Shown: positions 24,958 through 35,597, counted from the first letter of the stretch. The stretch is 64,000 nucleotides of DNA from Bacteroides sp. 51 (GCF_010500965.1 NZ_QVMI01000027.1:1-64000), one strand, 5' to 3'. The notes: generated from the sequence alone by a model not told the origin. Translations and numbers: made by a program.

Positions 24958-27900
24958 TTATTCAATTCTTATCGTTTTTAAATCCTCATTCCCATAGAAA
25001 GTCGGGAAATACATCAATTCCGCTTTGGCCGGATTCAAGGAATATTGTCCGGTGTACCGGGGAATGAGATCAATGGTGAAAAGATGCTCGCCTTTCGTCA
25101 ACTTATGACTAAAGATTACGACCTTTTCTTTAAAATGCTCCCGATGAATCTCTTTCCAGTAGTTACCACGGTTTTTAGAATCGTACGAACAGCCTGCAGG
25201 AATAGGAACCTCAATCTGCACATATTCTGCATCGGCCTCTACGGTAACAGAAACGCTTAACCGCGCCACCTCACCGGCAGTTAAATAAGATACCGTATCC
25301 TTATTTACTGTAAATTCCGTTTTTACGGTAAAACCCCTCCCCGACTCCCGTACCGGGCTGTTATTCCAACCCTGTTGATAAACAGTGGTAAATAAAGGGG
25401 CTGTTCCGAGTTTCCTGATCTGTACAGGAGCCTGTGGTTCCATTTGGGTAGTATAAGGAAACTGAGTGACTCTACTGCCATTCAGACTGGCACTTGCTTC
25501 AATGAAGGCCTCATCTTTGCCCAACATATCCGGCATGATCGTCTCAATAATACGGGATGATTCATACGTATTTTGCCATGATCCACCCTTCCTACACTCA
25601 AAGAAGTAGTTTCTTATCTTTGTCAGTTCATCTTCATACCCACCTATTTCTTTTAATATATGGTAAGCCATAAGTGTGTTATCTATATTATTTCCATAAG
25701 GCAGCATAAAGTGCCTGTAGAGCGGAGAACCGGTTTCTTTTTCGCCCCAATAAATAGACCCTAGCATCGTTTTACTTGCATAATGCATCAAAGAATCAAC
25801 ATTTACTTCATTTTTAAGACCAATCACCGCCAGGGCATGCATGGTTTTGAATTTATCGGTAAGTGTATGATTCTTCAGTTGAGCATCTATTGACCGGAAG
25901 CATGCTTCATAATCCATCGGAGCATTTAGACGTTTCAGGTTGATCAGACGTTCCAGCAACTCTTTTTTAGCATAAGGAATACGGCCCGGCACTGCGAGTT
26001 TCAAATTGTGGATTGCGCTCTCCAACTCTTGTTCTAACGAATAGGATAAAGTTGAGATATTCAAGTTTGTTTTGTATCCGGCTTCTTCGGCATCGAGTAA
26101 GGCGCTAACTACATGACGGGAAATCCAGTGCTCAGTCCTACCTACATTCCACCATCCCCAGAAACCATCTGTATTCCTATTTTTAGTTAGTTGGTTTATC
26201 AAACTTTTTATTTTATCATCTTCTTTAAACTCCCGGTTAAACAGCGTGGCAATACGTTTCTTAGAAAGTAAAACTTTTATCTTCGATGCCATCTGTTCAT
26301 TGCACATATAAGGATAGAGGTCCACCTTTTCTATTTCGCGAAGGAACAAATCAAGGCTGGAGGCTTCTATATGGACAGTAACAGGTCCCAACTCCGGATT
26401 TACAGGGAATAAATGCGTGGCAGAATCATTTATCACTTTAAACTCGCCATAGGTTTGGAGCATACCCTGTTCTAAAATAGGTAACGACCGTTGCTCACCA
26501 TCAAAATAACCATTCTCCATCCGCAAAGAATAGGCTATAGTCAAGCTGTCACCTTCATTTGCCTGCACCGGTATATTATCAACATGCGATGTAAGAATCC
26601 GCAGTTTATCATCCTGTTGTTTATCTGCCTCTATTGTGCGGGTAACAGAGATGCTATCGCCATAATGATTGGCAATCCGCCCTACCGCATTAAGACTATC
26701 TCCCCAAATGGCAAACTGTGGAGTGGAGAGCCGGACTGTAAGTGCTTTGAAAGAACGAATTGTCATCTGCTTTTTATCTGTTTGCTTTTTATTTCCAACA
26801 GCAATAAAATGAGCGTTCCAGCTCGTAATATCGTCAGGATAGGTTACCTGGAATCTGGCTTCTCCATTTTCATTTGTACGGAGCTGCGGTTGCCAGAATG
26901 CATCGTCATGGAAGTTACGGCGCATGTAATTAGACGACTCCATCAAGGGAATTTCCTCTCCTTTTTCTTCATTTTTAGATGCATGCAAAGCACTCGTTTC
27001 AATCATAACAACCCCATTGGCTGCACGCGAGCCATATATAGCTGTAGCAGAAGCATCTTTCAATATATTCATGGATACAATCTGACTAGGGTCAATACTA
27101 TTTATGTTTCCATCATAAGGCAGACCATTGACTAAAATAAGCGGAGGAGTATCATTGCCGGAAGCATAGCCGCGAATCATAATTCCCGGAACCTTTCCGG
27201 CTAAGGAAGACTCCACATTAATAGCAGAAACGCTTCCTGTGAGGTGTGTTCTTTTTTGGACTCCATAGCCTATAGTAACTACTTCTTGCAACATCTGAGA
27301 GTCTTCATTCAATGTTATATTATACTTATGTCCCGGCCTGTATCTCAGTGTGCTGGGTTGATAGCCAATATAAGAGATGGTCAGGTTACTGCAACCGGAA
27401 GCGGAAGATAATTCAAAATTACCATCCAGATCCGTAATTGTTCCGTTGGTAGTGCCTTCAATCATGACGGTTGCGCCAATAACAGGAAAGCCTTCGCTAT
27501 CGCGTACTGTGCCCCTCACAATGTTGCCGGGAAAGCCGTCGATCACTTCTTCCCGCCTGAGAACGGTATTCACTATGCTATCTTTTACAGGTGTACTCTG
27601 GTAAGGATTATGCGATTGTTCTCTTCTTACATTTCGCTTAAAAATCCGGAATGCGGCTTGAGCTATCTCACTACCGTTGTCATAGGAAACTGAGTCAAAT
27701 CTCAGGTAATTTTGTCCGTTAGGCTGCAAGCTGATTGTTTTACTACACGATATGGAGTCATTTATGATCAATGATATCCGCATGTTACCAGCCGGAAGTT
27801 GTGTAAAATGCCGCGTTCCACCGTAATGAAGCTGATACTTAGCTATCTCTTCTCCATTCTCGGGCGTGATAAAAATCAATGCAGGGGTTATGCTTTCGCT

Positions 27901-30900
27901 GCTTTCATGTTTTCCAACGTGTATATTAAGGCGGCAGGTTTGTTTCCAATAACTATCGGGTAAACGCTTCGCCTCGGCAATACCTGTTGAAGTTGACAGC
28001 ACTTTCAACAACTGCTGATTGAAATGTCTGCGAATGAAATCTGGCGTTAGTGGTTGCTGGCGGAAATTAACATCGGGTGTATACTGATTTATAGTATGGA
28101 TATTCCATTCTTTCCAGCTTTTTATTTTCTGATATCCGGGATACACGGTGTATCTGTTTCCTCCTTCCACTCCTATATGGGTTACCAGTTTTCCATTGGC
28201 ATACACAGATGCCATATCTGATATGCCATGCATATAATTACGTGATGGGAAAGGTCCGGTTAATACAGCATAATTCACAGGTCCTTTTATTCTGTAATCA
28301 TATCTTCTTCTTGGCTCCGGATTAAGATAATAGAGCATGTGTCCCGAACTTATATAAGCGGGCACATCCATAGGGTTATTCAGGTTGGGAAGCCGTATCC
28401 ATCCAAAGTTATTGTCAATTGTTATTAATTGATCGGTAAGCGTACGTATTTCTTCTTCAGTCAATTTCCCGATCTCTTTTTTATCTAACTTTTTAGATGA
28501 AATGGCCAACAGGTTAATATAATTGTCATCCTCAGTGATGGAGGCGTAAGGTTTAGCGGCATTGAATGAAAGTATATTCTTAGTTCCGGCTTTCAACGTT
28601 AGGTTATGTACTGTTATGTCGCGATCGTATGTACGGAAACGCAGTGTATGCCGGCCAGGTTCAACCGGGAATATATAATTGTTGAATTGTTCTGCCAGAT
28701 CAGAATAATATAATCTTCCGTCGATCCAAAGCATATTTACTCCTTGTAATGCCCCATCAATCACAATATAGGGAGAGATAAAAGTGTGAAGCCCATCTGA
28801 TGGCTCCGTGTGCATATAATAGCTTTCAGGATACAGGAATTTGTAATATTCTATGGTATCGAGAGACATTGTTTGTTTCCACCTGTCCCATGTCATCTTT
28901 TCTTTTTGGTTGATTCCGTTTTCATCTGGTTCATAAGGTGTTATATTAAACGGACGGGCATAATTAGCTTTACCCTTAACGGCAATGTCGGGCATACGGT
29001 AATCCTTAAATTTAGAGGTAAAGGAGTAGGCTGTTATGTCAACATTATCCACAGGCTTTCCCTTTCTGTCCGTTACAGAAACAACCACATCCGTTTTTTG
29101 TCCGGGATATACGACTGATGGTGTGGAAACTTCCATAGAGATGTTTTTTTGTACAAAGGGCAACTGCTCATGTAAGCGTTTAATTTCTTCACCAAACAGA
29201 TAAGATAGCTGCATGGCATATCCGGCGCCTTCTTTATCTTTCATGGAGAAATTCAGGTTCGTTGTATATCCCCGAGCTACTTCTTTCTTGTTTTTACGAA
29301 TGGTGTACCAGAATGGGATATTGGCAGGATTATCTACTATAAGATGAATAGAATCATTTGCCCGGTAAAAGCTATATCCAAGTTGTTCACCTCTTTCTTC
29401 CAGGAAATAAAAATCGGTGGTGTGTTTCGTTTTTACGGTTACGTCTGCTACCATCCACGGCACAGGGAGTGTGTGAGGCAGTATAATGGAATCGGTAGAT
29501 AATACTTCTCCATTCTCTCCACATAGTTCGAGGTAAGCGCTTGCCGATTGGGGTTTACCTTTATATAGCTCCTTTATCGTTAATATTCCTTTGTTCAGGG
29601 AGAAATCAATGGCGTAATCTTCTGCTTTTCTGTATAGTCGTTTCTGTTCTGTTCTCTTTTCATTATCCACACTAAGGTATTCGGAAATAACCAAGTAATG
29701 AAGGGATACATCTGGTGGAAAAACAGAATCGGGTAATATCAATTCTTGTTGAGCCTTTTCGCCCATATCAACGGTGTGTGTCCATAGGGTATCGGGTACA
29801 AAAACGGTGGACAGGTTCTTCATCTGTTCCATTTGCAGGGATTGCGATAAGACTTTCACATTAATCTTGCCACCGTACACAGCCATATCATTTTCATCCG
29901 TAACTTTAAACTTTATTTTTACGGAATCTTTATTCAGATATTCATCCTTATCGGTTTTCATGGAGAAATGAATACTTTTCAATTCATAATCTTCATATCT
30001 AAACTGCCCTCTTATGGAGTTATAATACTTATTCGGAGTTTTCAGTTCAACATTATAGTGGGTGTCTAGTTTGAGTTCAAGACTGTCTGTTAGTTTAAAC
30101 TGATATTCATACATTCCGGGGCGATAGGGCTTCAGGTTTGCCAACACGGTATCTATGCCAAATGAATAATGACCTCCTGATAGCTTTATATCTACTGGTT
30201 TGTTATATGGTTTACCATCCGCTTCAGAAACATAGGCCTTTAGCTTAACAGTCTCCCCGGGTTTGTATTTGGGCTTACTAAAAACAACAAATCCTGTATA
30301 TTTATATTTTATAGGATGATACTCTTTGTTAAAGAGATTCCTTGTCCCTTCTTTCATAGAATACCACCATCTTTTTATCTTTCCCCATGTAGCGGGGAAC
30401 ATATTCTTTTTTGAGGTATAATAGTTATAATCTTGCTTATTTATTTCGATATAGTGATATACTCCGCGGTTATTAACCTCCAGAACAGCCTCATCTTTGA
30501 TGGACTTGATATTATAGGTTTGGGTTACCTTATTATACTTCAGTGTTTTAGAGCCCGATTTCACAATGGCATCCTCAACAAACCGACCTAATGAGTCATA
30601 CAAACACAACATCATTTCTTCGGAAGGAACAACTTTAAAATATAAGTCGTCTATTGTATAATCTATAAAATCGAGTTGGTTACCGATAGCTTTTACTATG
30701 ACATAGTTCCCGGTTGGCAATTCTGGTATTTTCTCTTTTCCCGGCATGAATTCTGCCAGACATTGGCCTAACATGTCTTCGTTCATCGGTTTATCTTTCA
30801 GATGAATCTCTCTGAGATTATCTCTACTTATGGTATAAACATAAGACTTGGACGATTCTTGCTTACTTTCCGATAAACGATTCTGAGCCTGTGACCATCC

Positions 30901-30948
30901 CGAAAGGAAAAACAGGATAATGGACATGGATACTAATAACCTTTTCAT
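24958..30948 (-). CDS. Alpha-2-macroglobulin-like protein with inserted CarboxypepD_reg + TonB-plug module
   Basis: A 1996-residue exported protein (signal peptide 1-22, ending SQAQ). MG-type domains are seen from about 215 (FSKPKYKPGETVKLKAYVSE) and at about 640 (STPSVVYPGQKTDVVVSVTD). At about 1146-1315 comes a SusC-like segment: a carboxypeptidase regulatory fold (GTVRDSEGFPVIGATVMIEG), then a plug domain (LQEVVTIGYGVQKRTHLTGS, ILKDASATAIYGSRAANGVV). The A2M core resumes (FWQPQLRTNENGEARFQVTY). The thioester site is C1549-N-E-Q1552, followed by the thioester domain (DGFWGWWNVGRTEHW). A2M proteins trap proteases covalently. There is no beta-barrel and no PBP1C gene nearby. Confidence 0.88.
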   Translation of the reverse strand: MKRLLVSMSIILFFLSGWSQAQNRLSESKQESSKSYVYTISRDNLREIHLKDKPMNEDMLGQCLAEFMPGKEKIPELPTGNYVIVKAIGNQLDFIDYTIDDLYFKVVPSEEMMLCLYDSLGRFVEDAIVKSGSKTLKYNKVTQTYNIKSIKDEAVLEVNNRGVYHYIEINKQDYNYYTSKKNMFPATWGKIKRWWYSMKEGTRNLFNKEYHPIKYKYTGFVVFSKPKYKPGETVKLKAYVSEADGKPYNKPVDIKLSGGHYSFGIDTVLANLKPYRPGMYEYQFKLTDSLELKLDTHYNVELKTPNKYYNSIRGQFRYEDYELKSIHFSMKTDKDEYLNKDSVKIKFKVTDENDMAVYGGKINVKVLSQSLQMEQMKNLSTVFVPDTLWTHTVDMGEKAQQELILPDSVFPPDVSLHYLVISEYLSVDNEKRTEQKRLYRKAEDYAIDFSLNKGILTIKELYKGKPQSASAYLELCGENGEVLSTDSIILPHTLPVPWMVADVTVKTKHTTDFYFLEERGEQLGYSFYRANDSIHLIVDNPANIPFWYTIRKNKKEVARGYTTNLNFSMKDKEGAGYAMQLSYLFGEEIKRLHEQLPFVQKNISMEVSTPSVVYPGQKTDVVVSVTDRKGKPVDNVDITAYSFTSKFKDYRMPDIAVKGKANYARPFNITPYEPDENGINQKEKMTWDRWKQTMSLDTIEYYKFLYPESYYMHTEPSDGLHTFISPYIVIDGALQGVNMLWIDGRLYYSDLAEQFNNYIFPVEPGRHTLRFRTYDRDITVHNLTLKAGTKNILSFNAAKPYASITEDDNYINLLAISSKKLDKKEIGKLTEEEIRTLTDQLITIDNNFGWIRLPNLNNPMDVPAYISSGHMLYYLNPEPRRRYDYRIKGPVNYAVLTGPFPSRNYMHGISDMASVYANGKLVTHIGVEGGNRYTVYPGYQKIKSWKEWNIHTINQYTPDVNFRQQPLTPDFIRRHFNQQLLKVLSTSTGIAEAKRLPDSYWKQTCRLNIHVGKHESSESITPALIFITPENGEEIAKYQLHYGGTRHFTQLPAGNMRISLIINDSISCSKTISLQPNGQNYLRFDSVSYDNGSEIAQAAFRIFKRNVRREQSHNPYQSTPVKDSIVNTVLRREEVIDGFPGNIVRGTVRDSEGFPVIGATVMIEGTTNGTITDLDGNFELSSASGCSNLTISYIGYQPSTLRYRPGHKYNITLNEDSQMLQEVVTIGYGVQKRTHLTGSVSAINVESSLAGKVPGIMIRGYASGNDTPPLILVNGLPYDGNINSIDPSQIVSMNILKDASATAIYGSRAANGVVMIETSALHASKNEEKGEEIPLMESSNYMRRNFHDDAFWQPQLRTNENGEARFQVTYPDDITSWNAHFIAVGNKKQTDKKQMTIRSFKALTVRLSTPQFAIWGDSLNAVGRIANHYGDSISVTRTIEADKQQDDKLRILTSHVDNIPVQANEGDSLTIAYSLRMENGYFDGEQRSLPILEQGMLQTYGEFKVINDSATHLFPVNPELGPVTVHIEASSLDLFLREIEKVDLYPYMCNEQMASKIKVLLSKKRIATLFNREFKEDDKIKSLINQLTKNRNTDGFWGWWNVGRTEHWISRHVVSALLDAEEAGYKTNLNISTLSYSLEQELESAIHNLKLAVPGRIPYAKKELLERLINLKRLNAPMDYEACFRSIDAQLKNHTLTDKFKTMHALAVIGLKNEVNVDSLMHYASKTMLGSIYWGEKETGSPLYRHFMLPYGNNIDNTLMAYHILKEIGGYEDELTKIRNYFFECRKGGSWQNTYESSRIIETIMPDMLGKDEAFIEASASLNGSRVTQFPYTTQMEPQAPVQIRKLGTAPLFTTVYQQGWNNSPVRESGRGFTVKTEFTVNKDTVSYLTAGEVARLSVSVTVEADAEYVQIEVPIPAGCSYDSKNRGNYWKEIHREHFKEKVVIFSHKLTKGEHLFTIDLIPRYTGQYSLNPAKAELMYFPTFYGNEDLKTIRIE

Positions 30949-31045
30949 ATGGCTGAGATTTAATTATGAAATTGTTCTTTAAAAGTTAGACAATTCCAAA
31001 TTCTTATACCCCTAAAGATAAGAAGAAAAATGTAGGAATATAATC

Positions 31046-31624
31046 TCACAAATATTCATCATTCTCTCCAAGTGGGAAGATCTGCCAGTCGAACTCATTA
31101 AATATAGCCTCTTCAAACTTATCGTTTTCGGAGTGAAAGTAGTGGCAATGTCTATCCGGGAAATAAAAATCTTCTTCCCTGAATCCTTTCGCTGTTAATA
31201 TGCGAGTGTAGTTTTCCTGGTTTCCATAAGCATAGATAACATTATGATGGTCGTAAACCAGAAGTCCCGAATCATCTATTGTGCCGACCCAAATATGATG
31301 TCTACCATCGGTCTCAAAGAATTCGGAATATTTATTTAAGAAGCAACTAAGGGATTCTAGTGTATCGAAAAGTGGAGACTCATACCTTGCACATTCGTTA
31401 TCCAAATGGGAAACAATGAGTACATATAAAACGTAATATGGTGGATGAAGGGTTTTAGCAAACTCTAGAAGTAAATCTGTCTGATTTTCATCTACCCCAA
31501 CAACAAGTCTATCCGATTGAGTTGTTTCTTCAATCTGGTATATATGACCATAATTGTATTCTATGGAATCTCCATCTTCTGATAAGATATCAAATTTGGG
31601 TAGTCTGGTAACTTCTTTGGTCAT
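31046..31624 (-). CDS. Hypothetical protein, 192 aa
   Basis: Not recognised. The protein is acidic and soluble, without signal peptide or membrane segment, with several aromatic/His clusters (HPPYYVLYVLIVSH, GRHHIWVGTID, DRHCHYFHS) and an acidic C-terminus. The size and acidity resemble small immunity-type proteins, but no partner toxin is adjacent, so this is only a thought. It lies between the dnaK terminator and the A2M gene on the same strand. Confidence 0.7.
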   Translation of the reverse strand: MTKEVTRLPKFDILSEDGDSIEYNYGHIYQIEETTQSDRLVVGVDENQTDLLLEFAKTLHPPYYVLYVLIVSHLDNECARYESPLFDTLESLSCFLNKYSEFFETDGRHHIWVGTIDDSGLLVYDHHNVIYAYGNQENYTRILTAKGFREEDFYFPDRHCHYFHSENDKFEEAIFNEFDWQIFPLGENDEYL

Positions 31625-31687
31625 TATTTAATAATTTGCTTGTTATTTGGCGCAAAACAGAATTATAATATCTCAAAGATAACACAA

Positions 31688-31721
31688 AAGCCGCAGTAAA
31701 TCAATCAATTTACTGCGGCTT
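31688..31721 (-). terminator. dnaK terminator
   Basis: AAGCCGCAGTAAAT (31688-31701) and ATTTACTGCGGCTT (31708-31721), 14 perfect pairs and a 6-base loop. On the minus strand a T-rich CTTTTGTGTT follows. Confidence 0.88.
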
Positions 31722-31751
31722 CTTTATTTTTATTTATCGTTTCGGATACTT

Positions 31752-33671
31752 TTACTTCACTTCTTCAAAATCTGCATCCTGAATATTATCTCCATCATTA
31801 GATGACGATGAACCTCCTCCGGCTTGTCCAGCATTTGGATCAGTACTTGGTCCCCCTGCTCCCGGCTGTGCTCCGGCTTGCGCATACATATCAGCACTTG
31901 CAGACTGGAATGCAGTATTCAGTTCGGCCATTGCAGAATCGATAGTTGGCAGATCTTGTGCTTTATGAGCATCTTTCAGCTTGGTTAAAGCAGCTTCAAT
32001 CGGAGCTTTCTTGTCAGCAGGGAGTTTATCACCTAGTTCTTCCAATTGTTTTTCGGTTTGGAAGATCATGCTGTCAGCTTGGTTAAGCTTGTCAATCTTT
32101 TCACGTTCTTTCTTATCTGCTTCGGCGTTAGCATCTGCTTCGGCTTTCATCTTTTCGATTTCTTCCTTGCTCAGTCCACTGGATGCTTCGATGCGGATCA
32201 CTTGCTCTTTACCGGTGGCTTTATCTTTGGCAGATACTTTCAGGATACCATTAGCGTCAATATCGAAAGCAACTTCAATTTGAGGAACGCCACGACGTGC
32301 AGGAGCAATACCTGTCAGGTTGAACTGACCGATTGATTTGTTCTGTGAGGCCATCGGACGTTCTCCCTGAAGTACATGGATGGTTACTTCGGTTTGATTG
32401 TCGGCAGCAGTCGAGAATGTTTCTGTTTTACGGGCCGGAATGGTTGTGTTGGCATCGATCATCTTGGTCATTACACCGCCTAAGGTTTCGATACCCATTG
32501 ACAATGGAGTAACGTCAAGCAATACTACGCCTTTGATTTCGTCTGTTAATACAGCACCTTGTACGGCAGCACCTACGGCTACTACTTCGTCGGGGTTTAC
32601 GCCTTTTGAAGGAGCTTTACCGAAGAAATCTTCTACCAGTTTCTGTACGGCAGGGATACGTGAAGAGCCACCTACAAGGATGACTTCGTCGATATCCGAG
32701 TTGCCAAGACCTGCATCGCTCATTGCTTTCTTACATGGTTCCAAACAAGCCTGGATCAGGCCGTGAGCCAATGATTCGAATTTAGCACGGGTCAGTGTTT
32801 TAACTAAGTGCTTAGGCACACCGTCTACCGGCATGATATATGGCAGATTGATTTCTGTACTTGTGGTAGAAGAGAGTTCAATCTTTGCTTTTTCGGCAGC
32901 TTCTTTCAGACGTTGCAGCGCCATCGGATCTTTAGTAAGGTCGGCACCTTCGTCATTTTTAAATTCTTCGGCCAGCCAGTTGATGATTACCTGGTCAAAG
33001 TCGTCACCACCCAGGTGAGTATCACCGTTCGTTGAAAGAACTTCGAATACACCGCCACCAAACTCAAGGATAGAGATATCGAATGTACCACCACCGAGGT
33101 CGAATACAGCGATCTTCATGTCTTTGTGTGCTTTGTCAATACCGTATGCCAAAGCAGCGGCAGTAGGTTCGTTTACGATACGTTTTACTTCCAGACCGGC
33201 AATTTGTCCGGCTTCTTTCGTGGCCTGACGTTGAGAGTCGGAGAAATATGCAGGAACGGTGATAACGGCTTCTGTTACTTCCTGACCCAGATAATCTTCA
33301 GCGGTTTTCTTCATCTTCTGAAGGATCATGGCCGAGATTTCCTGTGGAGTATACAGACGTCCGTCAATATCTACACGAGGCATATTGTTTTCGTTTACTA
33401 CTTTATAAGGAACGCGGTTCACTTCTTTTTGCACCTGATCCCAGTTTTCGCCCATGAAACGTTTGATAGAATACACGGTTCTTTTAGGGTTAGTGATAGC
33501 CTGACGTTTTGCAGGATCGCCTACTTTACGTTCGCCACCATCAACAAATGCTACAATAGAAGGAGTGGTGCGTTTTCCTTCACTATTTGAAATTACTACC
33601 GGCTCGTTACCTTCGAACACCGAAACGCATGAGTTTGTAGTTCCTAAGTCAATACCAATTATTTTTCCCAT
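31752..33671 (-). CDS. dnaK: Chaperone DnaK (Hsp70)
   Basis: A 639-residue full-length Hsp70: [16 protein letters not shown] at the start, the [17 protein letters not shown] phosphate loop (about 192), [16 protein letters not shown] (about 330), the [17 protein letters not shown] linker to the substrate-binding domain, and the terminal DADFEEVK. It is an ATP-driven folding chaperone. It is not in an operon with grpE or dnaJ here. A -7 TAGATTTG at 33784-33791 (minus), with a TTTG at a short 15-base spacing, may be its promoter. Confidence 0.97.
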   Translation of the reverse strand: MGKIIGIDLGTTNSCVSVFEGNEPVVISNSEGKRTTPSIVAFVDGGERKVGDPAKRQAITNPKRTVYSIKRFMGENWDQVQKEVNRVPYKVVNENNMPRVDIDGRLYTPQEISAMILQKMKKTAEDYLGQEVTEAVITVPAYFSDSQRQATKEAGQIAGLEVKRIVNEPTAAALAYGIDKAHKDMKIAVFDLGGGTFDISILEFGGGVFEVLSTNGDTHLGGDDFDQVIINWLAEEFKNDEGADLTKDPMALQRLKEAAEKAKIELSSTTSTEINLPYIMPVDGVPKHLVKTLTRAKFESLAHGLIQACLEPCKKAMSDAGLGNSDIDEVILVGGSSRIPAVQKLVEDFFGKAPSKGVNPDEVVAVGAAVQGAVLTDEIKGVVLLDVTPLSMGIETLGGVMTKMIDANTTIPARKTETFSTAADNQTEVTIHVLQGERPMASQNKSIGQFNLTGIAPARRGVPQIEVAFDIDANGILKVSAKDKATGKEQVIRIEASSGLSKEEIEKMKAEADANAEADKKEREKIDKLNQADSMIFQTEKQLEELGDKLPADKKAPIEAALTKLKDAHKAQDLPTIDSAMAELNTAFQSASADMYAQAGAQPGAGGPSTDPNAGQAGGGSSSSNDGDNIQDADFEEVK

Positions 33672-33998
33672 AACTAATTTATATTTTTATTTGTTTATAT
33701 TTCTATGTTATATTTTTCTTGATGTTGCCCCGTGTTGTTGGAATAACATCTCAGTGCGAGAATAGTTCACAACATCCGGACGACAAATCTATCACAAATG
33801 GCATGCCAAATAGGTATGATAAAATATTAAGTTAATAGTGGCAGATTTTTTTAGCGGGTATCTGACAGAACTTTCTGAAAAGAATGACATAACGGCAGAA
33901 AAATAGCATTTAGCAAATGAAAAAGAACAAAAAATCAACATCAAATAACCGATAAAACCGCTACATTTGGGCTATCAACTAATTAAAACGATAATATC
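33672..33998. other. Intergenic region dnaK / HIT gene
   Basis: A 327-base gap between divergent genes. Only promoter elements were recognised: TAGATTTG (33784-33791, minus) for dnaK and TACATTTG (33962-33969, plus) for the HIT gene. No CIRCE-type inverted repeat, RNA gene or repeat array was seen. Confidence 0.5.
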
Positions 33999-34424
33999 AT
34001 GAAAAGTGATCCTAAAGAATGTTTGTATTGCCAAAACAACGAGACGCTACATAGTTTAATGATTGAGATAGCGCCACTCAGCGTTTCGCGCGTATTCCTT
34101 TTTAAAGAACAGACTTACCACGGCAGATGCCTGGTTGCATACAACGGACATGTAAACGACATGTTTGAATTGAGCGACGAAGAGCGCAACGCGTTTATGG
34201 CCGATGTAACCCGTGTCACCCGCGCAATGGACAAAGTATTCCATCCCGAGAAAATCAATTACGGTGCTTATTCCGATAAATTATCTCACTTACACTTCCA
34301 TCTGGCACCCAAATACGTGGATGGTCCCGACTATGGAGCAACCTTTCAGATGAATCCGGGAAAAGTATACCTGACGGATGCCGAATATCAGGAAATGATC
34401 AGAAAAATCAAAGAGGCATTATAA
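33999..34424 (+). CDS. HIT-family nucleotide hydrolase
   Basis: A 141-residue histidine-triad protein. The active site is HLHFHLAPKY (about 99-108), the HxHxHxx motif that carries out nucleotidyl transfer or hydrolysis on nucleoside phosphoramidates and similar compounds. The N-terminal ECLYCQNN has the CxxC of zinc-binding HIT proteins. Normal length. It has its own promoter (-7 TACATTTG at 33962-33969). Confidence 0.92.
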   Translation: MKSDPKECLYCQNNETLHSLMIEIAPLSVSRVFLFKEQTYHGRCLVAYNGHVNDMFELSDEERNAFMADVTRVTRAMDKVFHPEKINYGAYSDKLSHLHFHLAPKYVDGPDYGATFQMNPGKVYLTDAEYQEMIRKIKEAL

Positions 34425-34445
34425 CAGCCATTGCAGTTTATAAAT

Positions 34446-34547
34446 GAGAAAGTTTCTCGCTCGCTTTGAGAAACTTTCTCATTCGGCGTGAGAAAGTTTC
34501 TCATGGTTGCTGTGCTATATAGCAGAAACCCGACGAGAAAGTATCTC
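34446..34547. repeat. 22-bp-period palindrome array 3 (5 units)
   Basis: Palindromes GAGAAAGTTTCTC (34446-34458), GAGAAACTTTCTC (34468-34480), GAGAAAGTTTCTC (34490-34502), TGCTATATAGCA (34513-34524) and GAGAAAGTATCTC (34535-34547). Centres are at 34452, 34474, 34496, 34518.5 and 34541. The fourth unit has a different sequence but keeps the phase. The array fills nearly the whole 130-base gap between the convergent HIT and HTH genes. Confidence 0.85.
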
Positions 34548-34554
34548 ATTACCA

Positions 34555-35523
34555 CTAAAGAGAATTCAGCAACTCGTATTGCTGATTGAAAAACCTTCTA
34601 CGTTCCCTTTCGGCACTTTTGGAGATTAATACCGAAGCATTTTTAAGCCGGTTTATGCTTTGCGAGAATTCTTTGCAAACGTTTGGTTTTGAGGTAATTA
34701 TCGGCCTTATGCCATGGACCTCAATGGAGTAATTCCAATGTTCTCCATAGCGCAAATACACTTGCGAGGTATCTATATTTATGGGAGAGATGTAGATCTC
34801 GAATCTTTCGACAATGTCCCGACATCGTCCTTCAATAGCCGCTTTCTCACACACATCCAACAGTTCGATTATATCTTGTTTGATCAACAACACATTCTCT
34901 TCCGTCAGCAAATCCATACTCTTATAATACCGGATATCATTTACCAGCTTCTGAAAAATCAGGCTATCCCATATAAAGAAAGCGTATTTAATGTTTTTCC
35001 ATCTCGACAGGTGCACTTCAAACAAATCGGCCAGTTTGGGCGATATCTGCACTGCATCGAAGGAGCTATATGTATTGACATTGCTGTAATAACGCCCCCA
35101 CTTAAAATGCATAAACCTCCACAGGTGTTTGTGATGCATATAAAAATGCCTGGTCAGTGACCCTAAAGATCCCCCAAGTTCGGTACATTGCGAGTTCGGG
35201 AACTCATTAATCAGAGGAATATTCCGCTCTATTGCATCCGGGTCCAAACCATCCTTATCGGCAATCAACAGCAAATCCATCTTCCACGCCTCGTAGCCAC
35301 CCTCCGGGTATGCCGACAACAGTTCGTCTAATGAAAGATGATAGTGCCGGGCCAGTTTCCCGATCTCATCCACGCTGAATTTCACAGCCCCCCGGAGTCT
35401 CCGGTAGACTGAATTTTCATCCATATTAAGTATATCAGAGATTTCATGAACAAGAGCAGGTCGTGTTGTGCGCATTTTCTCCAACTGAAACAAGAACTCG
35501 GAACTCAAACATTTATTCTTCAT
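34555..35523 (-). CDS. Helix-turn-helix regulator of the fimbrial locus (putative)
   Basis: A 322-residue protein. Residues 15-75 look like an HTH DNA-binding domain (RTTRPALVHEISDILNMDEN, SVYRRLRGAVKFSVDEIGKL, ARHYHLSLDELL). The long C-terminal part, rich in aromatic and charged residues, is not recognised and could be a sensor or oligomer domain. It is divergent from two fimbrillin genes and is the obvious candidate regulator. A -7 TAACTTTG is at 35557-35564 (minus). An inverted repeat at 35598-35638 lies between the two promoters. Confidence 0.7.
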   Translation of the reverse strand: MKNKCLSSEFLFQLEKMRTTRPALVHEISDILNMDENSVYRRLRGAVKFSVDEIGKLARHYHLSLDELLSAYPEGGYEAWKMDLLLIADKDGLDPDAIERNIPLINEFPNSQCTELGGSLGSLTRHFYMHHKHLWRFMHFKWGRYYSNVNTYSSFDAVQISPKLADLFEVHLSRWKNIKYAFFIWDSLIFQKLVNDIRYYKSMDLLTEENVLLIKQDIIELLDVCEKAAIEGRCRDIVERFEIYISPINIDTSQVYLRYGEHWNYSIEVHGIRPIITSKPNVCKEFSQSINRLKNASVLISKSAERERRRFFNQQYELLNSL

Positions 35524-35597
35524 AATTTCACCAGGTTAGGTTGCTTAAATACACTACAAAGTTAATAAAAAAATGTCTTGTGGCATAATCTGATCAA

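Noticed and set aside
24958-30948. Assembly or frameshift chimera between an A2M gene and a susC gene
   Set aside because: One uninterrupted frame of 1996 codons with recognisable A2M sequence on both sides of the plug module, and no stop or composition break at the joins.
33672-33998. CIRCE or other heat-shock operator upstream of dnaK
   Set aside because: No TTAGCACTC-type inverted repeat or other clear dyad was found in the gap.
34444-34491. A 15-codon open frame in array 3
   Set aside because: It is produced by the repeat units themselves and has no supporting start signal.
34446-34547. CRISPR array
   Set aside because: Units are 13 bases with 9-base spacers, themselves palindromic and variable, and no cas gene is in the window. 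The same applies to the other four 22-bp arrays.
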